A stretch of DNA of 64,000 bases from Annona cherimola (taxonomy: Eukaryota; Streptophyta; Magnoliopsida; Magnoliales; Annonaceae). The position numbers were made by a program, and so were the translations under genes. The notes beneath the pieces are model-generated. The model had not been told where the DNA came from. It saw only the letters and a list, made by a program, of their open reading frames with translations, and made no database searches. Of the stretch, positions 10,511 through 23,069 are shown one piece after another (the first letter of the stretch is position 1; the number at the start of each line of letters is the position of its first letter). The stretch covers positions 30,979,452 through 31,043,451 of the forward strand of contig CM059972.1 of NCBI GenBank assembly GCA_030490835.1, read 5' to 3'.

Positions 10511-10675
10511 CCTTAGGTGCGTTAAAATTTTTGAATGAAAAGTTTTGTTATAAAAATTTTTAAATGAAATAAAATAATATGATATAATATGGGTAATGAT
10601 GATAAATAAAGAAAATAAAGTTAAAATAGATAGATTATTTACATAGAAATAATTAAAAAGTTGTCCCCCCACCCC
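10511..10675. mobile_element. Fragment of GGTGTGTTTGG-family MITE
   Basis: The run GAATGAAAAGTTTT...GATGATAAATAAAGAAAATAAAGTTAAAATAGATAG matches the 5' half of the elements at 7584 and 60215 (reverse orientation for 7584). The other half is missing. Confidence 0.55.
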
Positions 10676-10789
10676 GGTTTCTTTGTCACGGTGATAAATA
10701 TGAGTTTTTTTTACCTATTAACTCGAATTGTTTATTTCATTATCATTTAGTTAAAAGTAAAAAATAAAATATTAGATTGTTTATCATGG

Positions 10790-10893
10790 CCTGAGAGACT
10801 CAGCCTTAGGGCAGTCACTGACCTGGTGATCCGGGATCGAATCTTGTCGACCACACTCCACATTTGCCATCGACCGCCGAGCTCTGGCCACTG
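10790..10893. mobile_element. Possible short tRNA-related SINE
   Basis: It contains GGGATCGAATCTTG, close to a pol III box B, an upstream GGGCAGTCACTGACC, and a run of nine A at its end. The copy at 38158-38268 is inverted. In the older paralogue at about 56340-56375 the flanks (GGCCATGATAAAC) are present without it. No clear target-site duplication. Confidence 0.35.
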
Positions 10894-12369
10894 AAAAAAA
10901 AAGTACAACGGCCGTTTGACATTAGCTGCAATATAATTGGGCCACTAATTTCATGTCAAAGTTATGGGCCAAGCCTGTAACCACTGTACGCGAACCATCA
11001 GCTCTGTGCCTAGGAAATACAATTAATAAATTAAAATGCCCTGTCAACAAATTTTAGAGGGAGATTAAGAGGCAAACGATTTTTTTTCATTGGTATATAT
11101 TAAATGATCTCAACATGTATTACTATTAAGCACTAAGATATTCTTACAATTTTTCTATTTTTTTCATACTGACGATTGGCGTCCATGCAAACGAATTTTT
11201 AAGGGGAAAAAATCCTACGAAAGCTATATTGATCCATAATTTAAAAAATAATTGAATATTTTCAATTTTACAGTTATTAAATATTATAGTGAAATAAAGT
11301 AAAAAAATGGAAGCCCAATGGAATAATTTAATCGCTTAATTGATTTTCTATTCATATGTTGTCGTCATGCCCAAATTGATCTAAAATAAAAAAAACACGT
11401 GTTAATTTTCCTTAAAAAATCACGTATAAATTCTCAAATTTTTTAATTAGATCACAGCAAAATATTTCTAATACTATAAATCATGTGCGGCAGCCGGTAA
11501 TTCGGGAAACTACAATATATATATATTGCGCTTAGATGTGAGCTCCAAAAGGATGCAATAGTTGACAATTTTTTAAATTCATGTGGTATAATAAAATATT
11601 AAATAAATTTAAAGAATACAAAATTTAACAAAGCGGGTGGGGCACCACATATGTATTCAAATTTTCAAAATTAAGAAGATACATTTTTTTTATGGAAAAA
11701 AAGATATTTTCTTGAGTTACTTATAAATCACCTGGTTTACCGGGGGCCACAAAAGATATCTATGTAGTCAGTTGAAATGATTTTTTTTTCTTAACTTAGT
11801 AAATATTACTAGGTATATTGCGTAATATTGGATTAGCATATCTATCTAGAAATGTGCAAGTCAATTTCAAATGGGGGCATCAACATCATCAATATTCCAA
11901 TTATTAAGTCTCGTAAGTTGCGGAAGGTGCAAGATACTAATCAATTAAGCCTAGTAAGTTATAGAAAGTGCAAGGCACTAACTCGTCCAAATCCCATTAT
12001 GAGAATGTCATTGACCACACTACTTGAAAAGGTTGAATTCCAAGCAAATATTAATCTATAGAGTCATAAGATGTGCATGTTGGTTGGCCAAGTATAAAAA
12101 AAAAATCAAAAATGCAAAAATAGATAAATGGAAAAAATCAAAAAAATTAATTTCTTTGTCAAAAAACAACAAAATTTAAGTTAAGTTTTCAAGATATCAA
12201 AGCATTTCATGAAAAAAAACTCAAAAAATATATTACTTTAATGGATCATGAAGTGAGAAGTAACCAATTATATTCGTAAAAATTTTTCATGACATTTTCA
12301 AAAATTCCATAGCACTCTAAAAAAATCTTATACACATTAATGAAAATTGGTGGATACAAAGATGACTTA
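10894..12369. other. AT-rich DNA, no gene seen
   Basis: Mostly low-complexity AT-rich sequence. Around 11535-11660 is a piece resembling the ATATGTGG fold-back arms. Around 11905-11985 two ~42-base repeats (TAAGTCTCGTAAGTTGCGGAA / TAAGCCTAGTAAGTTATAGAA, truncated here) stand next to each other. 11825-12460 is missing from the inverted copy, whose junction is at about 37233. Confidence 0.55.
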
Positions 12370-12441
12370 ACATTTTCTCATCCAAAGAGGTAACTATTAA
12401 TATCATTATGAAATGTGGTCGATTGTTTTCAAAAAAATAGA

Positions 12442-12735
12442 TCCCTAGATACCCTAAAATATGGTGACGGGAAGATTTCAAAAAAATCAAAAAAAATCCC
12501 AGATACCATGAAATATGGTGAGGCGAAGGAAAAAAAGAAAAATAATTCCTAGATACCCGAAATATGGTGAGGGGTAGAGGAAAAAAAAGAAAGAAAAAGA
12601 AAAAATTCCTAGATACCCTGAAACATAGTGAGGGGAAGAGAAAAAAAAATCTCCAGATATCCTGAAATATGGTGAGGGAAAGAAGAAGAAAAAATCTGTA
12701 GATACCCTGAAATATGATAAGGAGAGGATAGGAAA
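12442..12735. repeat. Minisatellite, six ~45-60 base units
   Basis: Each unit has CCTAGATACCCTGAAATATG then GTGAGGGGAAGA followed by a variable A/AG-rich spacer. Six degenerate units are readable. Confidence 0.85.
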
Positions 12736-12993
12736 TTACAATACACCACCATTATATTTGGATACGATAGTTAACTCACTTGGATGGGTTGGTAAAGTTT
12801 CATGCATCTGATATCTGCCAGTTGATAGATGATACACTCATGTGCTATGTAATTTTAGAATACTTCATGAAAAATTATCTCCAATATAAATTAATGAAAC
12901 TCCTTCAATCAGCAGCCTTGAGAATTTTACAACTTTGCTATTCCTATGACTAAAAAAGCCAATAATTATTAAAATAATAATAATAATTAAGAA

Positions 12994-13014
12994 AAGAGAG
13001 AGAGAGAGAGAGAG
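12994..13014. repeat. (GA)n microsatellite
   Basis: Ten or more AG dinucleotides after an (AAT)n stretch. The second tandem unit instead has a long (AAT)n run at about 14417-14449 and a shorter GA run. Confidence 0.9.
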
Positions 13015-13985
13015 AATTATGAAAATTCATAATAAGATTACAAGAAATTTCCTATAGAAAAATTGTTAAAGGCATTCTAAATAGGATAAAATGTATGAAA
13101 GAAGAATAAATTATAAAAATCATACTAAGCTGCACTAAAAGAAAGAAAAATCTTTGGTGTCACAATGGGAAAATTAGATTTTTTTTAAACAGACTTACTA
13201 CCATTTGGTCAACCCATTTAAGGCCTTTCATAGATTTATATTTGAATTTTTAGCCCATATATTTGCAAGCCCAATCTTGTGTAGGATCCATGTAGAAAAT
13301 GGGCTCCCACTATTTTAAGCCCGCTTCAGAAGTAATGGCCACTAATCGATACAACAAATCAGGAGCAATTTGCATTCAAGACGAAGTAAAAAGTAGTTAC
13401 TCAAGACAATTGATGCAGAATTGACGTGATGGATGGTTTTGATTAAATAAATAAATAGTATTTTATGAAGTTTTAATGGTCAAAATAAATTTGACCAAAG
13501 AAAGAGGTGGATGTGCAATATTTCAAATGGAGAATAAAAACTACAAAATCTAAACCTCTAAATGAAGATCTGAACCGTTAAAGTGGTTAAAGGACATCAG
13601 TAAGTGTGGGCCCAATCTAAGATCAAGGAAAAATAGGTGACGATCAAGGCATAAATGAAGGACGAAAAATACACAAAATCAATGGCTAGGAAAGAGTTGA
13701 CTTACTAGCCAAGCCAAACACTGTGCCCATTGGTGGTTTTTAAAAACCACCCATAAATTTACCAAGAAATCTAGTTTGAAATAAAATTTTGCAAAAAAGA
13801 AAAGGTGGAGTTGTGCAAAATAATACTAATGTGCAATTTTCCAAACATCAAAGGCTACAAAAAGGCCCTTTCTTCCCCTAAAGGGGGCACGCCCAAAACG
13901 GTCCAAAAAATTCCTCTTTCACCTATTAATATCATTATGAAACCTGGTGAATTTTTTTCAAAAAATCAGAGAATAAAAAAAAGAG

Positions 13986-14175
13986 ATCCCTAGATACCTT
14001 AAAATATGGTGACGGGAAGATTTCAAAAAAAATAAAAAAATCCCTAGATACCCTGAAATATTGTGAGGGGAAGAGAAAAAAAAGAAAGAAAAAGAAAAAA
14101 TTCCTCAGATATCCTGAAATATAGTGAGGGGAAGAAGAAGAAAAAAGATCTCAAAATACCCTGAAATACGATAAG
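13986..14175. repeat. Minisatellite, four units (second tandem copy)
   Basis: Same motif as at 12442 with fewer units, so copy number has changed between the two tandem units. Confidence 0.8.
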
Positions 14176-14414
14176 GAGAGGAAATTCCAATACACCACCA
14201 TTATATTTTGATACGATAGTTAACTCACTTTGATGGGTTGGTAAAGTTTCATGCATCTGACATCTACCAGTTGAAAGATCATACACTTATGTGCTATGTA
14301 ATTTTAGAATACTTCATGAAAAATTATTTCCAATATAAATTAATGAAACTCCTTCGATCAACAATCTTGAAAATTTTACAACTTTGCTATTCCTATGGCT
14401 AAAAAAGTCAAAAT

Positions 14415-14447
<33 letters not shown>

Positions 14448-14611
14448 TAAGAAAAAAAGATAGAGAGAGAATTATGAAAATTAATAATAAGATTACAAGA
14501 AAATTTCCTATAGAAAAATTGTTAAAGGCATTCTAAATAGGATGAAATGTAAGAAAGAAGAATAAATTATAAAAATCATACTAAGGTGAACTAAAAGAAA
14601 GAAAAATCTTT

Positions 14612-14681
14612 GGTGTCAACCATACCTCCTTCAATGATAATGTTCATTATCATCGAAGAAGGGGGGACAACTAATGACACC
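14612..14681. repeat. 70-base near-perfect hairpin
   Basis: GGTGTCA ... TGACACC ends enclose arms centred on AATGATAATGTTCATTATCAT. It is present in this tandem unit and in its inverted counterpart (35169-35238) but missing from the other unit, where GGTGTCACAATGGG is continuous (near 13160). Confidence 0.8.
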
Positions 14682-15300
14682 CTACTTAAATGGGAAAATT
14701 AGATTTTTTTTTTAAACAGGCTTACTACCATTTGGCCCACCCATTTAAGGCCTTTCATAGATTTATATTTGAACTTTTAGCCCATATATTTGCAAGCCCA
14801 ATCTTGTGCAGGATTCATGTAGAAAATGAGCCTCCAATGCTTTAAGCCTGCTTCAGAAGTAATGGCCACTAATCGATACGGTAGATCAGCAGCAATTTGC
14901 ATTCAAGACGAAGTAAAAAGTATTTTCTCAAGACAATTGAAGTAGAGTCGACGTAATGGACGGTTTGGATTAAATAAATAATTAGTATTTTATGAGGTTT
15001 TAATGGTCAAAATAAATTTGACCAAAGAAAGAAGTGGATGTGCAACATTTCAAATGGTGAATAAAAACTACCAAATTTAAACCACTAAATGAATATCTGA
15101 ACCGTTAAAGTGGTTAAGGGACATCAATAAGTGTGGGCCCCATCTAAGATTAAGGAAAAATAGGTGACGATCAAGGCATAAATGGAGGACGAAAAGTACA
15201 CAAAATCAATGGCTAGGAAAGAGTTGACTTAGTAGCCAAGCAAAATAATTGGCTTATTGGTGGTTTTCAAAAACCATCCATAAATTTACTAACAAATCCA

Positions 15301-16010
15301 ATCGTAAATTTTAATAAAACGTAAAAACAATTTAATTTTCTGGTGGTTAAGCGTAAAAATAAGATTAGGTTGTAAAACATTTGCAAAACTTAGATTAGAT
15401 CAGCTCTAGGTTTTGATATTCGAATAATAATCAGCCTTGGGCCATTGCTTTTGCTTGGTATGTTATATAATGTTTTTTTTTTAATGGACAGTATGTTATA
15501 TAGTGTTGGGATGTGAATATTGCATTTGGCATACACAACTAATTAAATCCAGCTACAAAATATAATTTTACTCATCAAATTCAATCCTGCGAATTCATAG
15601 GACTTCTTTAAATTTTAGAAAAATTTATATATGCACTTTTTGAAAGGAAAAGTGTAAAAAATGAAAGCTAAGTAATGAAATTGGAATAATTTAATTCACG
15701 CTGCAGATAATACGCACCGTATTAAGTACGAGAGTTCGGCCTCTATTGAATCCCACTTCTGTGTGACTTTCCCATTTAATTTATTATTTTGATGATTGAT
15801 GAAAACTTTACAACATTCGATATATTTATTATCATTTGTATAAAAAAAAGCCTTATCATTTGTTGTCCATGGTCCTATGTATAAATGTATAAAATAATTT
15901 GATGCTAAATATTAAATTTAAATTTGTATTTTTAATATATAAATATCTAAAATATTACTATTGTGTAAATAAATAATTTTATCAAATATTATTACATTCT
16001 AATGCATATG
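15301..16010. other. AT-rich DNA and a dispersed repeat, no gene seen
   Basis: 15880-16010 contains a copy of a dispersed AT-rich module (TAAATAATTTTATNAAATATTATTACATTCTAA) also at about 18500-18640, 30310-30450, 49810-49960 and 62640-62800. Confidence 0.6.
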
Positions 16011-16018
16011 TTAATGGA

Positions 16019-17129
16019 CAGAGATGCAATTTGGTACCAAGTTTGGGTTTTATTTTTAGGAATTTTTCAAAACACACTTGGTTTCAACCTAACCTGAGAG
16101 AACCCAAAACCAATATTACGTTTACATCAACCCAACATCAAAACCCAACTCGCTCTAAACCCAGTATCCCCTGAATTATTAAAAGAATTATATTATTTAT
16201 ATATTAAAGTTTTTAATTATTTATTATCATCTTTTTATACAACTATCCTACTTTTCAATCATTGCTACACAACTACTCGCACAACTAACTTATCTATTTT
16301 AACTTTATTTTTTTTTACTTCCTATTATTATCTCTATTATATCACATCATTTTCTGTTAATTCAAAAAAATTTCTTTAAAAAATTTTATCACTTTTCAAG
16401 CACACCCTAAGTATGTTAAAAGAATTATATTGTTTATATATTAAATATTTTAACTATAATTATAAAAAAATTCCTATAATAATAACATAATTAAACTATA
16501 AAACGTTTATTCTAAAATCTAAATATCGTTCATATTTATCCATAAAAATTTTAATATATTGCATCTATGTCGACTTAATTTGTAAATAACGATAAATATA
16601 TCAACTCTTTAAAATTATTGCCTACATACAAATTAATTATGAGATGTATACTTTTTACTTTTATTAAAACTTATTTAGATAGTAATTTCATGCAATTCTA
16701 ATTATTTTTCTTACCTTGATTGTTGATGGTAAATTCACTATTTCATTATACTTAGTATTATCCTTTAATTAGAAAATCAACTTTTATAAAAAATCAACGA
16801 TATCACAGATCATATAAATATATTTAGATTAAATTATAAATAAATAAGTTATGATAATCAAAAGCATATTTTGGAATTAGTTGATAGAAACACAATAATA
16901 ATCAAAGAATTCATTATTTCTATTGGTAGATTTCAACTTCTTTTAGTTTAAGAGTAATCTGAATTTCAAACCAAAATTAAGACTAAAATTAATGCTAGCT
17001 TGGTCTGAACCCAACCCGGACCTGAATTCTAATATTATGGTTTGTATTTTTTAGTTTCACCTAAACCTAGTAAGCTTGGGGTTATGGTTCACTTAAACTT
17101 GATACAACTTGATCTGAGTTGTGCCCTTA
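16019..17129. mobile_element. Old hAT-type element (hAT5) with nested MITE piece
   Basis: The diverged ends CAGAGATGCAATTTGG and TGAGTTGTGCCCTTA resemble the TAGGGGTGCAACTTGG family, flanked by TTAATGGA (16011-16018) and TTCATGGA (17130-17137), seven of eight identical. Internal AACCCAACC/CCGG motifs match those of hAT4. At about 16210-16410 there is part of a GGTGTGTTTGG-family MITE flanked by a ~30-base direct repeat (AAAAGAATTATATT...). Confidence 0.75.
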
Positions 17130-18664
17130 TTCATGGAACAAAGTATCTTATTCATAATTTTAATATACACATAAATATGGCTTATACACATCTTTTATTT
17201 AGATACAACTTGTTCTCCTAGTGAAATAATTTTATAAAGTATTGTTGTATTCTAATAATTATGTCAATAAATCTAAATTTTTTCCTAATTTACACAAGAA
17301 TCTATCTATTTGGAGCAAATATAACTATACACATTTTGATTTGATGAAACTAAGTCTCATAACTAAACAAATAATATTAAATACAATGAATGAATTTAAT
17401 TTTGCATTAGTCATCACATTTTAAAAATAGATTAGAGTTACGTAAAATCACTTCTATGTAATCCGATTAAATAAAAACAAACCTATATATTAATAGCTTC
17501 AGCATATATCATCCTACGAATTTAATTCGATAGGTTGATCTAATTTGGGCCTCCATCTTGATCATTTTTTCAAATTCAATCCATCTTTTGTATTTCTATA
17601 TATTTTTCTTACATAATAAAAATGATATCAATTGGACTTACGTAAAATCACTTAGATCTATGCACTAAAATTTCTGAATGTTACGAAATCATATATGATT
17701 ATTATTTTAGATAAGATAAATATTTTAGATAGTTTAGATATTAAATTAGGATCTTATGGATTCTTATAATAAAGAAATTATTTTTAATAGATTTAAAATC
17801 ACTCTTACGTTATTGTTAATTTCGACAATGATACAAGTTATAAAATAATATATATTTTGTATATAAGTAAAGCAAATAGTACCAAATACAAACGATATAC
17901 TAGAATTGATAAAATAATCAAAATTAGGAACTAGATCGTCTTACTAAGGTGAGTTGGTAAAATGGGTTTTAGTGAAGTTATCCTCATATATACACGATGG
18001 TTCTATCATGCTATGAAATTATATAGAATCACGATTATAAGTAGAATGAATATTTTAGATATTTAGATATTAAGTTAAGATCTCATAGGATTCTTATAAT
18101 AAATAAATTATGTTTAATGAATTTAAAATCACTTGTAAGTGACTTTTAATTTTGAAATCGCTATAAGTCATGAATTAAGATGAATTTTGGCATCTATACA
18201 AAAGCAAGTAGTGCTAAATATACTCAGTGGCTTAAATTAAACAAAATGATCAAGATGGGGGCCCGAAATAGACTATCATACTTAAATGAATTAGTGGGAC
18301 AAGATGCACTAAGTTACCCTCTCTTTCTCATTTTTTATATATACAGGGCTCTGCTTCTATGTAACTCTTTTCATTTTTAATATTTTAATAGTTTATTAAA
18401 AACTCACATTATCTATTATTTAGTATTATTTTTATTGTTATAAAAACTCTTTCATTCTTTTAGTATCACTTAATATGGGCTCCAACTATAAATATGTAAA
18501 ATCAACATAATAAAATGATTTAATACTAAATATTAATTTTAAATTCGAATTTTCAATGTTTAAAATATCACTAATATTGAGATAAATAATTCTATAAAGT
18601 ATTATTACATTCTAAAACATATCTAAATATATCTAAATATTTTTCCCAATTTACACATAAATAT

Positions 18665-19735
18665 GGATAATTTGCAAACATACCAATGAGTTTGAACATA
18701 ATTGCATATATACCCACATACTTTGGGTAGTTAATAGATGGCTTGAAACTTTAGATAATGACAAAAGCGACCTCGTATCAAAGTATTATTAGAATCCTTC
18801 AGTTATATATATGAAGGGTGATTCACAATGGTTAACAACATGAGTAACGATGCTCCTCTTGTGCAGTTATAATTCACATTGTTGGATATGGCAGATGCAA
18901 TACACATCATTGGATTGTACATGAGTTTTCACACAATTAATGTGTATGGCAACATAGCGTGGATTTCTTCAAAAATTTGCCCTTAGATCCCTCCTCTTCT
19001 AACCTCTTCCTGCATGGTCGAAATTGTCTCCCCTTACTGCCCATCGAATATTACTAGATTCTATCAAGGTAAGGTAGAATTACCAGACTTTTAGATCTAC
19101 CTGGCTATTAGATATCAATAAGTAGGATTCTTGCTTACAACCATTAATATTCTTCAAACATGGTGATTCTTCTTCTTAAACAGTGGCCAATTTCCCCTGT
19201 TGCTTCGCTAAATTCAACTAGTGCCATTCGAAATAGTGGCTTGCCAAATTTGGTTCAAGTAGTTGACTTTATTTTCACCAGGTGATGGCTATTATTAGTG
19301 GCTAAAAGGGGTGGATGTGAATCTCCAATCTTGAAAGGAGCTAGATTAATATTAGGGTGATAACTTTTGGTTTCTTGAGGCTGGTCACTGATGGGCTTGG
19401 ATGGATTTAAGTGGTAGCAATTTTTTTACTTGTCAAATTTTCTGGTCATAGTGAAGAAGATGAGCTCCCTTTGCTTATTTAATAGTTTGTTGTGGTGACT
19501 TTTGACGGGCCAGCTTCAGAAAAAGGGGGTAACAAATAACAACGATATTTGACTCCAGTAACGGGGAACATGGTGTTGTTGCTTCCTTCAGATCATTCTC
19601 TTCCTCTCCTTCCCTATTGCCTTCCTCCATCATTCTCACGAACTCGTCGTATCCCACTGGACCATCCCCATCCGAGCTAATCGTTTTGACTTCCTGCGAG
19701 TTGAAATGTTAGTTGCTATCAGTTGGTAATTTCCA
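18665..19735. mobile_element. Truncated Mutator-type element, copy 1
   Basis: It begins GGATAATTTGCAAACATACC after TAAATAT. It corresponds to 46723-47866 of the complete copy; the right end is gone with the 2.9-kb deletion. Confidence 0.7.
19475..19693 (-). pseudogene. Captured EF-hand exon fragment, copy 1
   Basis: Reading the minus strand from 19693, just after a CGCAG splice acceptor (19694-19695), gives EVKTISSDGDGPVGYDEF VRMMEEGN (split), which follows the last EF-hand loop and exit helix of calmodulin-like or calcium-dependent kinase proteins. Loop position 1 is Ser instead of Asp. The frame continues with an acidic GEEENDLKE tail and ends at 19475. No upstream exons are nearby. It sits inside a transposon, so I read it as a carried gene fragment. 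Confidence 0.6.
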
Positions 19736-19990
19736 TTGTAATATCAGTTGAGGTAAGGTAGTATATGAACGCCCATAAAAAAAGTATATTCAATCTTTTT
19801 GGAAAATTATTTTGCAAATTGGGTCCGTTTTCTATGCGGCCGCCCGTAGAGTTAGTTACAAGAAACCCCAAAAAAATTATTTTTTATACAGACGCAGGTC
19901 TCATCCAGACCTTATTTTCTACTTAAATTTGGTATTTTTTTAGCTTGTTTGGTATTCTATTTTAATTTTTTAAAATAAAAAGACAGATAT
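19736..19990 (+). other. Insertion flank of Copia copy B
   Basis: Non-coding DNA matching 50788-51056. It lies directly before the Copia 5' LTR in both places. Confidence 0.8.
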
Positions 19991-20439
19991 TGTTGGAATT
20001 TTTGACACACATATATATTAATTATATATACGCTATCATAAATAACGGCCCAAATTATAAAGTGATCCTATAAGGTTTTATGGGCCTAAATTATCTAATA
20101 AATTATGGATCTCCTATACGTAGAAACCCTACATCCTAATTTCTAATTTCTACTTTTATGATGGGTTAAACTAGAAATACGAAAGATAGGCTTCTTATAT
20201 AAACGGTTGTGGTCCCCAGGTTAAGCACCTATTAGGGTTTCTTTTCTAACATCTCATCATTGGAAAAGAGGAACCAAAACCTAAGGTATTAACCTGAAAG
20301 ACCTAGAAACCACAAGAATATAAGAACAATTGCTTTCATGGATTCAGGTATGCTTCTGCTAATGATTTTATTTTCTTAGTGATTTAGCATGGAGGATCCT
20401 GGGGTGATTATGGATTTAATCAATATGGTTTTCCCAACA
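19991..20439 (+). repeat. 5' LTR of Copia copy B (449 bp)
   Basis: Starts TGTTGGAATTTTTGACACAC, ends TTTTCCCAACA, so TG...CA with TGTTGG/CCAACA ends. Confidence 0.93.
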
Positions 20440-20441
20440 AG

Positions 20442-20452
20442 TGGTATCAGAG
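20442..20452 (+). other. Primer binding site (initiator Met tRNA type)
   Basis: TGGTATCAGAG starts two bases after the LTR. TGGTATCAGAGC is the usual plant Copia site complementary to the initiator methionine tRNA 3' end. Confidence 0.9.
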
Positions 20453-23020
20453 TCTTTCCATGTTGAATTATTAAGAAATTTTTGTTAATTTATATGCTAA
20501 TTATATGTGGATTCAAATAGCTATTTGGATTTAATTCTTGGATTATTGGAATTTTCTTGGAGTCCAGATAGATACTCATCCATTTAATCTGTGTTGTTGA
20601 TTGATTGGACGATCCACATCACTGCGGCTGTTTTACTAATTCAAATTCTATGGATTCAGAAAACCCATAGCTTAAATGGCACCTTTATGTTTTTTCTGCA
20701 TTATTTTCTTTGGGATTTCAGTAGTTTATTTAATATTCGATTCAACATGCATAGCCGTTCGATCATAGCTTTCTATGATTTCAGCCGGATGAATTTAGCC
20801 ACCGAAACATAACATAATTATTTTTCATCAATTCTGGTCAAAGATCGGACGGCTGCCGCTGTCCCTGCTATGTATGTTTGATGGAAGAAAACCCATGATG
20901 CAATCACAGCTTGCTGCTGGTTATGTCACCGGAAACCATGGTGGAATAGGATTTAGGTTTTGCCACTGTTAAATCAAAAAACGAATTCGGAAACCCCTCT
21001 GATGGCGCATTAAATGGTGGGTGGACACCGATAGCTGTGTCGTGAAGCCAGTAATGGCGTTAGACGGCGATGGCGGGGGAGACGGTGTGCGACACTGGCT
21101 GGATGGCACTGGTTTTGGGCAACCGGCAGTGGTAGCCATGATGGGTTCCGGTGGGAGAAGTCGCTGCTTGTTGGGAAAGAGATCGTTCTGCCAGCGACGT
21201 TCAGCTACAATCTGCTTTGCCGCTGCCACTAGAAACGCTGCTGGAAAGCACCGGTTTAGCCGCTAGAGTGCCGGTAACTGATGGACGGCTGCTTTCGGCG
21301 ATGGGCAAACTGAACGGCGTTGAGCTGGGCGGCTGGCAGATCATGCAGAAACAGACGCCGGACGGCTGGACGACGGCTTTCCACAGCTGGGTAGCAGTGC
21401 GGACGACCATTGTTGCGATGCTGGAAAGGGGCAGCGCTGCGCGGCGGTGGGCTGCGGCGACGTGTTGAGGCATCAGCGACTTGCTGTGAGGCTACGGCTT
21501 ACTGTGTGGTGGTGGCAACCTGCTGTGCGGTAGTGGCGGCAGCACGTTGGGTGGGCAGTAGGGTGGTGGCTAGGGTTTGCTGGGTTGGGGAAAAGGATGC
21601 AAGTTTTACACGATATCCCCGACCAGAACTATTTTCATAAAACCCCTGGACTAAATTTGCACAAAACACCCTGTCCAGAAGCATTTTTCACATAAGTTAG
21701 GTTGCAAACTAGCTTTTTTTCGTGTGGGCCAGGGCTTCCATCTGCCTCATTTACATGTGGGATTGATCTCACTCATTAATGGGCTTAGAGACTAAGGCCC
21801 AGAACAGCGAAAAAATTTCAGGCCTTTTCGGCCCAGATCGAAGCCAGCCTCTGGGCAGCCCATTTTTAGGCCCAGGTGCAGCCCAGCCAGCCTATCCAGT
21901 TCCTAACCCAACGACCCGTGGCCCATTTTGAGCCGTCCAAAACTTATTTAGCGTATTTTATGATCCCGACATCTGATTTGGACGTCCATAGTAGTTTTCT
22001 ATGTTTTTGGACATTCTGAATCAAATTGAAGGGTCTGATTAAGCCAAATAAGTCCAAAAATATCAATTTTTGTGAATTTTATGTTAATGCATGCAATTTC
22101 TAAATTATATGCGCATGGTTAATTTATAGGAATTTAGAAGGCAATTTGTGGATAATTTCCATGCTTCTATGAGTTGTTGCTTTCTATTAAAATTCATATT
22201 AACCTGTTGTTGTGCAAAATTCAATTTTAGATTTTTGGATGCTTAAATTCAAATTGACCCATTATCATGCAAAAAATTTATGTTTGGTATTCAGAAATAA
22301 GTTTAATATTTTGGACTTTTTATTAAATTCAAACAATGGTACAAGTATTTTTATGGATGTCTAACGTTTTAAAATAAATTAATTGAAATAACATGCTACC
22401 AAAGTAGCCTCTCTTGTGTAAGTTAATTTATTTTTAAGACATTAAGATAATTATGTATATGTAATTCATGCGAATATTTATCGGCCCAAAGGAAGATTAA
22501 TATATGGCCGAATTGCGTACACACTTTTGGTAATAAATATGTAAAAAAAAATTTGGTACTCCATGTGAATAACAAGTCGGTCCAAAGAAAGGCTTACTGT
22601 TTGACAGGATTTTATTGTTAATATTTGATTACTACACCAAAATATTGTGGATATATAATTAATGCGGATATCGATTGGCCCAAAGGAAAGTTAATATTTG
22701 GCCGAATTACATAGACACCTACGGTGATAAATATATGATAATTATTAGGAATTTCTTGTAAAAAATATTCGGTCCAAAGAAAAACTTATTGTTTGACAGG
22801 ACTTTATTATCGATATTTGATTATTGCACAAAGAGTACCACTTACAAATTAATACTTTTGTCTAAAGACTAGGTATTAATGTTGTACTAGGTATCTTGTG
22901 ATGGGCCCTACCATTATTTGAATTGCTAAAGTTCTATATAAAAGTTATATGAACATATTATTTTGTTTAATTTTGGTTAATTTATCTGCTTATGCTATAT
23001 CTACCAATATTTATTCTATT
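20453..23020 (+). other. Leader of Copia copy B
   Basis: About 20820-21640 is GC-rich and holds a 105-codon frame at 21151-21468 of the same length as at 171-488. 22500-22900 contains two similar ~200-base units with GGCC(C/G)AAAGGAA(A/G)GTTAATAT and GTTTGACAGGA. Inverted copies of the leader lack about 21400-21848. Confidence 0.75.
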
Positions 23021-23069
23021 TTCATATTGAAGTAATGAAAATAAAATATTATGATCATTCTTGGTGTTA

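Larger units (their letters stand above)
12370..15300. repeat. Two ~1.4-kb tandem units
   Basis: About 12370-13775 and 13905-15300 are the same sequence about 1.53 kb apart, each starting with an A-rich minisatellite and ending with GGTGGTTTT(T/C)AAAAACCA. The inverted copy at 34560-37235 also has both units, so the tandem event predates the duplication of block C. No coding sequence is seen. Confidence 0.88.
7165..18065 (+). repeat. Block C: segment duplicated in inverted orientation at 31764-40283
   Basis: The reverse complement of this stretch can be followed almost continuously through 31764-40283. It contains hAT1 (1704 bp), absent from the inverted copy, and 11825 to about 12460, also absent there. 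Together these explain most of the length difference. Base differences are frequent enough to indicate an old duplication. Confidence 0.92.
17143..19735 (+). repeat. Block E: shared with 27191-30983 and 43434-47866
   Basis: The sequence is collinear with both other copies. It lacks hAT2 (empty site TAAGTCAT at 18174-18181), has lost about 75 bases near 18732, and ends at a ~2.9-kb deletion relative to 47867-50787. 17143-18664 is AT-rich dispersed repeat with no gene. Confidence 0.9.

Noticed and set aside
10790..10893. Functional tRNA gene
   Set aside because: Only a box-B-like motif is present; no cloverleaf with acceptor stem could be drawn.
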